Shown one piece after another: positions 51,703-55,674 of a stretch of DNA of 55,674 nt. The notes below the pieces were generated by a model. The model saw only the letters and a list, made by a program, of their open reading frames with translations. It was not told where the DNA came from and ran no database searches. The stretch covers positions 1-55,674 of the forward strand of contig JAQXHC010000025.1 in assembly GCA_029007035.1 (NCBI GenBank). Reading direction: 5' to 3'. Both the position numbers and the translations under genes were made by a program. Within the stretch, counting starts at the first letter, position 1, and each line of letters starts with the position of its first letter. The stretch is from Oscillospiraceae bacterium (GTDB lineage: Bacteria; Bacillota; Clostridia; Oscillospirales; Ruminococcaceae).

Positions 51703-52395
51703 TCAGGGTATATCCGAAAGAGACGGAACCGCCTGCAGAATCTCAGCTCCTATGCTCCGTATATCGGTGCCTGCTTCGTCAATCACATCGAAAATATCGT
51801 CGGAACCGAAGCGGAACACCTTTCTTCCGCGGCGGTAAGCATAGCTTACAGTCTGCATCGTGCCTGAATACGGCTTGTTTTCGTCGAGAAAAGCTATCAC
51901 AGCCGACGAGCTTTCAACCATGAAATAATTTCGGTCGCGGTAAAGATTCTTCATTTCCGAAGCTCCGCTGCGGCTGTAAACAGAATCCGGATCTGTATTC
52001 ACTGTTATAAGGCAGTCTGCCTGCTCCTCGACCTGTTCAAGAAGCCGCCTGCCCGAAGCAGAAAAACGTTCAGCGTGTCTGAGATAGGGCATTGCCCCGA
52101 TCAGTCTGATATCCGGATTGGTCATGCGCATTTTCAGCACATATTCCGCCGCCCAGAGGTCAATTCCTTCGGCGAGTCCGCTGATAAACGTCGTATAGCC
52201 GCTCTCAGCCGCAAGATCTATATACCGTGAAAGCATTAACCTGACCGCAGCGACGGTGATGCTCCTGTATGTCTGAATGCCGCGGTATGTGCGGATTCCT
52301 CCCGAGCGATGTCCCGTAAAGCACAGCGTAGATGACTGTTCGGAGGTAAATTCTTCGGCAGGATATACGGCTCTGCCTGAATTTAAGGAATTCAA
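51703..52395 (-). CDS. SLOG-domain protein, YpsA/DUF1273-like
   Basis: 230 residues from a TTG start at 52395 (GGAGG 9 bp upstream). It carries the SLOG Rossmann-like pattern: LCFTGHRSGG, then ISGLAEGIDLWAAEYV, and IRLIGAMPYLRHAERFS, with MKNLYRDRNYFMVESSSAVIAFLDE near the end. This matches the YpsA-like group (nucleotide or NAD-derivative binding). Role in cell division or phage response is known only for some homologues. Transcribed alone. Confidence 0.85.
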   Translation of the reverse strand: MNSLNSGRAVYPAEEFTSEQSSTLCFTGHRSGGIRTYRGIQTYRSITVAAVRLMLSRYIDLAAESGYTTFISGLAEGIDLWAAEYVLKMRMTNPDIRLIGAMPYLRHAERFSASGRRLLEQVEEQADCLITVNTDPDSVYSRSGASEMKNLYRDRNYFMVESSSAVIAFLDENKPYSGTMQTVSYAYRRGRKVFRFGSDDIFDVIDEAGTDIRSIGAEILQAVPSLSDIP

Positions 52396-52551
52396 ATCAA
52401 TCTGCCTCCATTCGGATTTTACGTATTACAATACAAATTATAACATATATAAATGCATATTTCAAGAACCTTTTCCAAGCTGTAATTAAATTTTAATATA
52501 CGTCGGTTTATGCCGAAAAAGGCAATGCCGCCGCAGACGAAAGGATACAAA

Positions 52552-53703
52552 ATGAAACCATATCTTAAAAGAGCTTGGGCGGAAATCTCTCTGCCGCAGC
52601 TCAGAAAAAATGCAGAAATAATCAAAAGCCTGTGCGCACGGGACACAGAGGTGATGGCAGTGGTCAAGGCAGATGCCTACGGTCACGGAGACGAGCCTGT
52701 CTGCCGATGTCTTTCCGAAAAATGCGGAATAAAATATTTTGCCGTCTCAAACCTTGACGAAGCTATTGCCGTCCGCGGATTCTGCCCCGATGCCGAAATT
52801 CTGATTCTCGGATACACTCCTCCCGAGTACGCTCATGAAATTGCCGCGAATAATATCATCCAGGGCATTGTGTCAACAGAATATGCCGATATGCTCAGAA
52901 ACAATTCTTCCGAAACGATCCGCTGCCATATAAAAATAGATACAGGCATGGGACGTATTGGTCTGAAATATGATACGCCCGAAGCCTGCGCTGACGAAAT
53001 TGAAAAGCTCTGTTCTTCGGAAAGACTCTCCGTTGAGGGAATCTACACTCATTTTGCTGCTGCCGACAGCGATTCCCGCGACGACATCGAATATACAAAC
53101 AGACAGCAGAAATTCATCTGCGATACCTATAAGCAGCTGAAAAAGCGCGGAATCAATCTGCCCCACGTCCATTTCATGAACAGCGCAGCTCTCTGCTCGC
53201 GGAGCACTCCCGACAGTACACTTGCCCGTGCAGGAATTATTCTTTACGGACTTCACCCGGATGTTTCAATGAAGCTTCCGGACGGAATTGAACCGGTCAT
53301 GGAGCTTAAAGCTGTCATCTCACACGTCAAGACTGTAAAAAAAGGAGACTGCATCAGCTACGGACGTACATTCACTGCCGAAAAAAATATGCGCATAGCT
53401 ACGGTTACGATCGGCTATGCTGACGGTTATTCGAGACTCCTTTCATCCAAAGGAGAGATACTCGTGCACGGACAGCGCTGCCGAATCGTCGGAAGAGTCT
53501 GCATGGATCAGCTGATGATCGACGTCACCGATGCACAGGCAGATTCAGGCGATATTGTCACCCTTATCGGCAAAGACGGCAATGCCCGTATCACAGCTGA
53601 CGAGCTTGCTTCGGCATACGGCACGATCGGCTATGAAGTAATTTGCGGCATATCAAAGCGAGTTCCGCGTATTTATATCAGGGAATCTGCCCGACAGTCA
53701 TAA
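52552..53703 (+). CDS. alr: Alanine racemase
   Basis: 383 residues from ATG 52552 (AAAGGATAC upstream; an earlier in-frame ATG at 52510 has no site). Fold-type III PLP enzyme: the Schiff-base lysine lies in MAVVKADAYGHG near the N-terminus, TGMGRIGL follows, then the catalytic Tyr in CISYGRTF, VTIGYADGYSR, and RVCMDQLMIDVTD. It makes D-alanine for peptidoglycan. 23 bp before the radical SAM gene. Confidence 0.97.
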   Translation: MKPYLKRAWAEISLPQLRKNAEIIKSLCARDTEVMAVVKADAYGHGDEPVCRCLSEKCGIKYFAVSNLDEAIAVRGFCPDAEILILGYTPPEYAHEIAANNIIQGIVSTEYADMLRNNSSETIRCHIKIDTGMGRIGLKYDTPEACADEIEKLCSSERLSVEGIYTHFAAADSDSRDDIEYTNRQQKFICDTYKQLKKRGINLPHVHFMNSAALCSRSTPDSTLARAGIILYGLHPDVSMKLPDGIEPVMELKAVISHVKTVKKGDCISYGRTFTAEKNMRIATVTIGYADGYSRLLSSKGEILVHGQRCRIVGRVCMDQLMIDVTDAQADSGDIVTLIGKDGNARITADELASAYGTIGYEVICGISKRVPRIYIRESARQS

Positions 53704-53726
53704 ACAGCAGAAACGGAGGAATATAA

Positions 53727-54341
53727 ATGAAAAAAGCAATGACGATCTCCTACGAAATAGGAAAAAAGCTTTATATGAATATCACAAACAAATGCCCGTG
53801 CAGCTGTACATTCTGCATAAGAAACAACGGCGACGGCGCATATGGCTCCGATCCGCTGTGGCTGGAACACGAGCCGACTAAAGAGGAAATTGCGGAAGAC
53901 CTATCTTTGCGGAAGCTCCCGGAATATGAAGAAATTATTTTCTGCGGATACGGAGAGCCTACAAGCCGTCTTGAGATTCTTGTGAATACAGCTAAAAAAA
54001 TGCGCTCACAGAAAAATTGCCCTCCGCTGCGTCTCAATACAAACGGGCTCTCCGACCTTATCAACGAACGCTCCACCGCAGCTGAGCTGTGCGAAGTTTT
54101 CGATACTGTCTCCGTCAGTCTCAACGCAGGCACAAAGGACGAATACATGAGCGTTACCCGTCCGAAATTTTCCGACGCCTTTGAAGCCATGCAGAGCTTT
54201 ACTGCCGACTGCGTAAGAAACGGCGGTGCGGAAGTAATTATGACAGTTGTTGATGTTATTCCAAAAGAGGAGATCGAAGCTGCACAAAAACTCTGCGAAA
54301 AACTCGGAGCAGATTTCAGAGTACGCAAATACGACTGCTGA
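53727..54341 (+). CDS. Minimal radical SAM protein (TatD-associated type)
   Basis: 204 residues, unusually short. It has MNITNKCPCSCTFCIRNNGDG with a CxxxCxxC cluster (the motif has an extra Cys), the SAM-binding FCGYGEPTSRL, LNTNGLSD, and SVSLNAGTKDEY, then ends after a short C-terminal part. The pattern matches the TatD-linked radical SAM group. A tatD gene lies 3 kb upstream but on the other strand and not adjacent. Reaction unknown. GGAGG 8 bp upstream; co-oriented with alr. Confidence 0.9.
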   Translation: MKKAMTISYEIGKKLYMNITNKCPCSCTFCIRNNGDGAYGSDPLWLEHEPTKEEIAEDLSLRKLPEYEEIIFCGYGEPTSRLEILVNTAKKMRSQKNCPPLRLNTNGLSDLINERSTAAELCEVFDTVSVSLNAGTKDEYMSVTRPKFSDAFEAMQSFTADCVRNGGAEVIMTVVDVIPKEEIEAAQKLCEKLGADFRVRKYDC

Positions 54342-54421
54342 TTGTGCAGAATACACAAAAACGTCTGCTTATATTTAATTGTTATTCGTAAGGATTTTCT
54401 TTCAAAATTTCTTAAACTCTA

Positions 54422-54450
54422 TGGAAAATTTGTGAAGAATGTGATATAAT
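54422..54450 (+). promoter_or_regulatory. Sigma-A type promoter for the small membrane protein and aminotransferase
   Basis: TGGAAA (54422-54427), 17-bp spacer, TATAAT with extended TG-like context (54445-54450), ~55 bp before the small ORF. Confidence 0.55.
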
Positions 54451-54505
54451 ATATTACAAAGGTCGATTATACCGACTGCCGCTTTATTTCAGATTTGGAG
54501 GAAAT

Positions 54506-54631
54506 ATGAAAAAGAATAATTTTTGTATCGCCGCTGCCGTCCTTATTATTGCAGCTGCTATGTTCGCCGGTGCGGCGGTAATCGTGTGCAAAAAGCTCTA
54601 TGAGAAAAAATATTTTACTGTAAACGACTAA
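54506..54631 (+). CDS. 41-residue single-helix membrane protein
   Basis: ATG at 54506 behind TTGGAGGAAAT. The peptide is a short basic start (MKKNNF), one hydrophobic helix of ~23 residues (IAAAVLIIAAAMFAGAAVIV), then a charged tail (CKKLYEKKYFTVND). Ends 48 bp before the aminotransferase and shares its promoter. Good ribosome site and membrane layout argue it is real, though small. Function unknown. Confidence 0.7.
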   Translation: MKKNNFCIAAAVLIIAAAMFAGAAVIVCKKLYEKKYFTVND

Positions 54632-54679
54632 TCCCGTCACAATGATGCGGCGGAAAGAATAAAAAAGAGGTTGATAAAA

Positions 54680-55674
54680 ATGGAAATCAAATTTACAAAA
54701 GCAGAAAATTTAAAGGCTAAGCCCGAACCGGGAGCAAAGCTTGGATTCGGTCATATCTTCACCGACTATATGCTCGTTATGCCTTACGACGAGGGTCAGG
54801 GATGGCACGATCCCGAAATCATGCCCTACGGCAATATTTCTATCAGCCCTGCAGCTATGTGTCTCCACTACGGTCAGACCGTCTTTGAGGGACTGAAAGC
54901 CTACAGAACTGCCGACAACAGGATTCAGCTCTTCCGTCCGGAAGAAAACTTCAAAAGACTGAACAAGTCAAATGAGCGTCTTGTTATTCCGGAGCTTCCC
55001 GAAGAACTCGGAATGAAGTGCCTTATGGAACTGCTCAGAGTTGAAAAGGACTGGGTTCCCTCTGAGGACGGCGAGTCTCTTTACATAAGACCGTTTATCT
55101 TTGCTGTTGATCCGTTTCTCGGCGTTAAACCCGGCGCACAATACCTGTTCATGATTATTCTTTCGCCATCCGGAGCTTACTACGAGAGCGGTCTCAACCC
55201 TGTAAACATCTATGTTGAAAGCAAATATGTCCGCGCAGTAAGAGGCGGTATGGGATTCGCAAAAACAGGCGGCAACTATGCTGCTTCCCTTATCGGTCAG
55301 GACGAGGCTCACAAACAGAACTACTCGCAGGTGCTCTGGCTCGACGGCGTTGAGCAGAAATACATCGAGGAAGTCGGAGCTATGAACATCTTCTTCGTTA
55401 TTGACGGAGAGGTTGTAACACCTATGCTCCAGGGTTCGATTCTTCCCGGTATCACAAGAAAATCCGCTATCGAAGTATGCAAAAGCTGGGGACTCAAGGT
55501 TACCGAGAGACGCATCACTATTCAGGAGATCGCCGATGCTTACGATAACGGCAAGCTCGACGAAGTATTCGGCACAGGTACTGCCGCTGTTATCTCACCT
55601 GTAGGTCACCTCAAATGGAACGACAAGGTTATGCTCATCAACGATAATAAAATCGGCAAGATTTCTCAGAAGCT
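54680..55674 (+). CDS. ilvE: Branched-chain amino acid aminotransferase (3' end outside window)
   Basis: 331 codons visible, cut by the window end; AGAGG site before the ATG. Fold-type IV PLP transaminase of the longer (~355-residue) type: [51 protein letters not shown], the lysine region [36 protein letters not shown], and [15 protein letters not shown]. It interconverts Leu, Ile and Val with their 2-oxoacids. Family and length exclude D-amino acid transaminases. Confidence 0.95.
   Translation, partial: MEIKFTKAENLKAKPEPGAKLGFGHIFTDYMLVMPYDEGQGWHDPEIMPYGNISISPAAMCLHYGQTVFEGLKAYRTADNRIQLFRPEENFKRLNKSNERLVIPELPEELGMKCLMELLRVEKDWVPSEDGESLYIRPFIFAVDPFLGVKPGAQYLFMIILSPSGAYYESGLNPVNIYVESKYVRAVRGGMGFAKTGGNYAASLIGQDEAHKQNYSQVLWLDGVEQKYIEEVGAMNIFFVIDGEVVTPMLQGSILPGITRKSAIEVCKSWGLKVTERRITIQEIADAYDNGKLDEVFGTGTAAVISPVGHLKWNDKVMLINDNKIGKISQK

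Overview
The window looks like chromosome of a low-to-mid GC Firmicute of the Ruminococcus type (Oscillospiraceae). Reasons: a cotJ spore-coat operon, a secreted expansin with a dockerin-type calcium loop, a complete CIRCE-groES-groEL unit, many GGAGG ribosome sites with some TTG starts, an archaeal-type IMP cyclohydrolase next to a stand-alone AICAR transformylase, and a ferredoxin-dependent indolepyruvate oxidoreductase typical of anaerobes. No species is claimed. I saw no tRNA, rRNA or CRISPR array.

Left edge (1-1120): the C-terminal end of a large serine recombinase runs rightward into a cotJC gene that keeps only its first ~31 family-like codons. cotJA and cotJB upstream of it are intact. 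This is the right end of an integrated element whose body lies outside the window, inserted into a spore-coat gene. It is the most interesting observation here.

1280-9720: galE and metG (leftward); then a lipoprotein, radA, rsmD, coaD and a coiled-coil protein (rightward), a possible structured leader RNA, and an Lrp/AsnC regulator.

9740-24590: a long leftward block that probably starts at the promoter near 24587. It holds a glycosyltransferase, a WG-repeat-like protein, purE, purC, purF, purM, an expansin, three small membrane proteins, purN, a purO-like gene, a zinc-ribbon membrane protein, purH (transformylase domain only), a lipoprotein, purD and a membrane protein. Most of de novo purine synthesis is present. 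PurL, PurB and PurA are not in the window. PurF lacks the glutaminase cysteine.

25000-29260: a 943-residue low-complexity protein with short peptide repeats, paired with a TPR protein. 29340-37000: groESL, an AGCS symporter, glycogen phosphorylase and 4-alpha-glucanotransferase. 37300-39600: two membrane proteins, one a lipase-like hydrolase, and a zinc-ribbon protein.

39700-47450: an aryl-ketoacid oxidation cluster (paaK, HAD phosphatase, iorA, iorB, ACT protein), with four unrecognised genes between iorA and iorB. 47740-52400: ispF, ispD, a PP2C phosphatase, tatD, an LCP-like protein, and a SLOG/YpsA protein. 52550-end: alr, a minimal radical SAM protein, a 41-residue membrane peptide, and a branched-chain aminotransferase that runs off the window.

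Scattered through the intergenic gaps is a family of ~50-160 bp elements with ~15 bp inverted ends resembling GGCAATACCGCATAA. At least six copies are visible.
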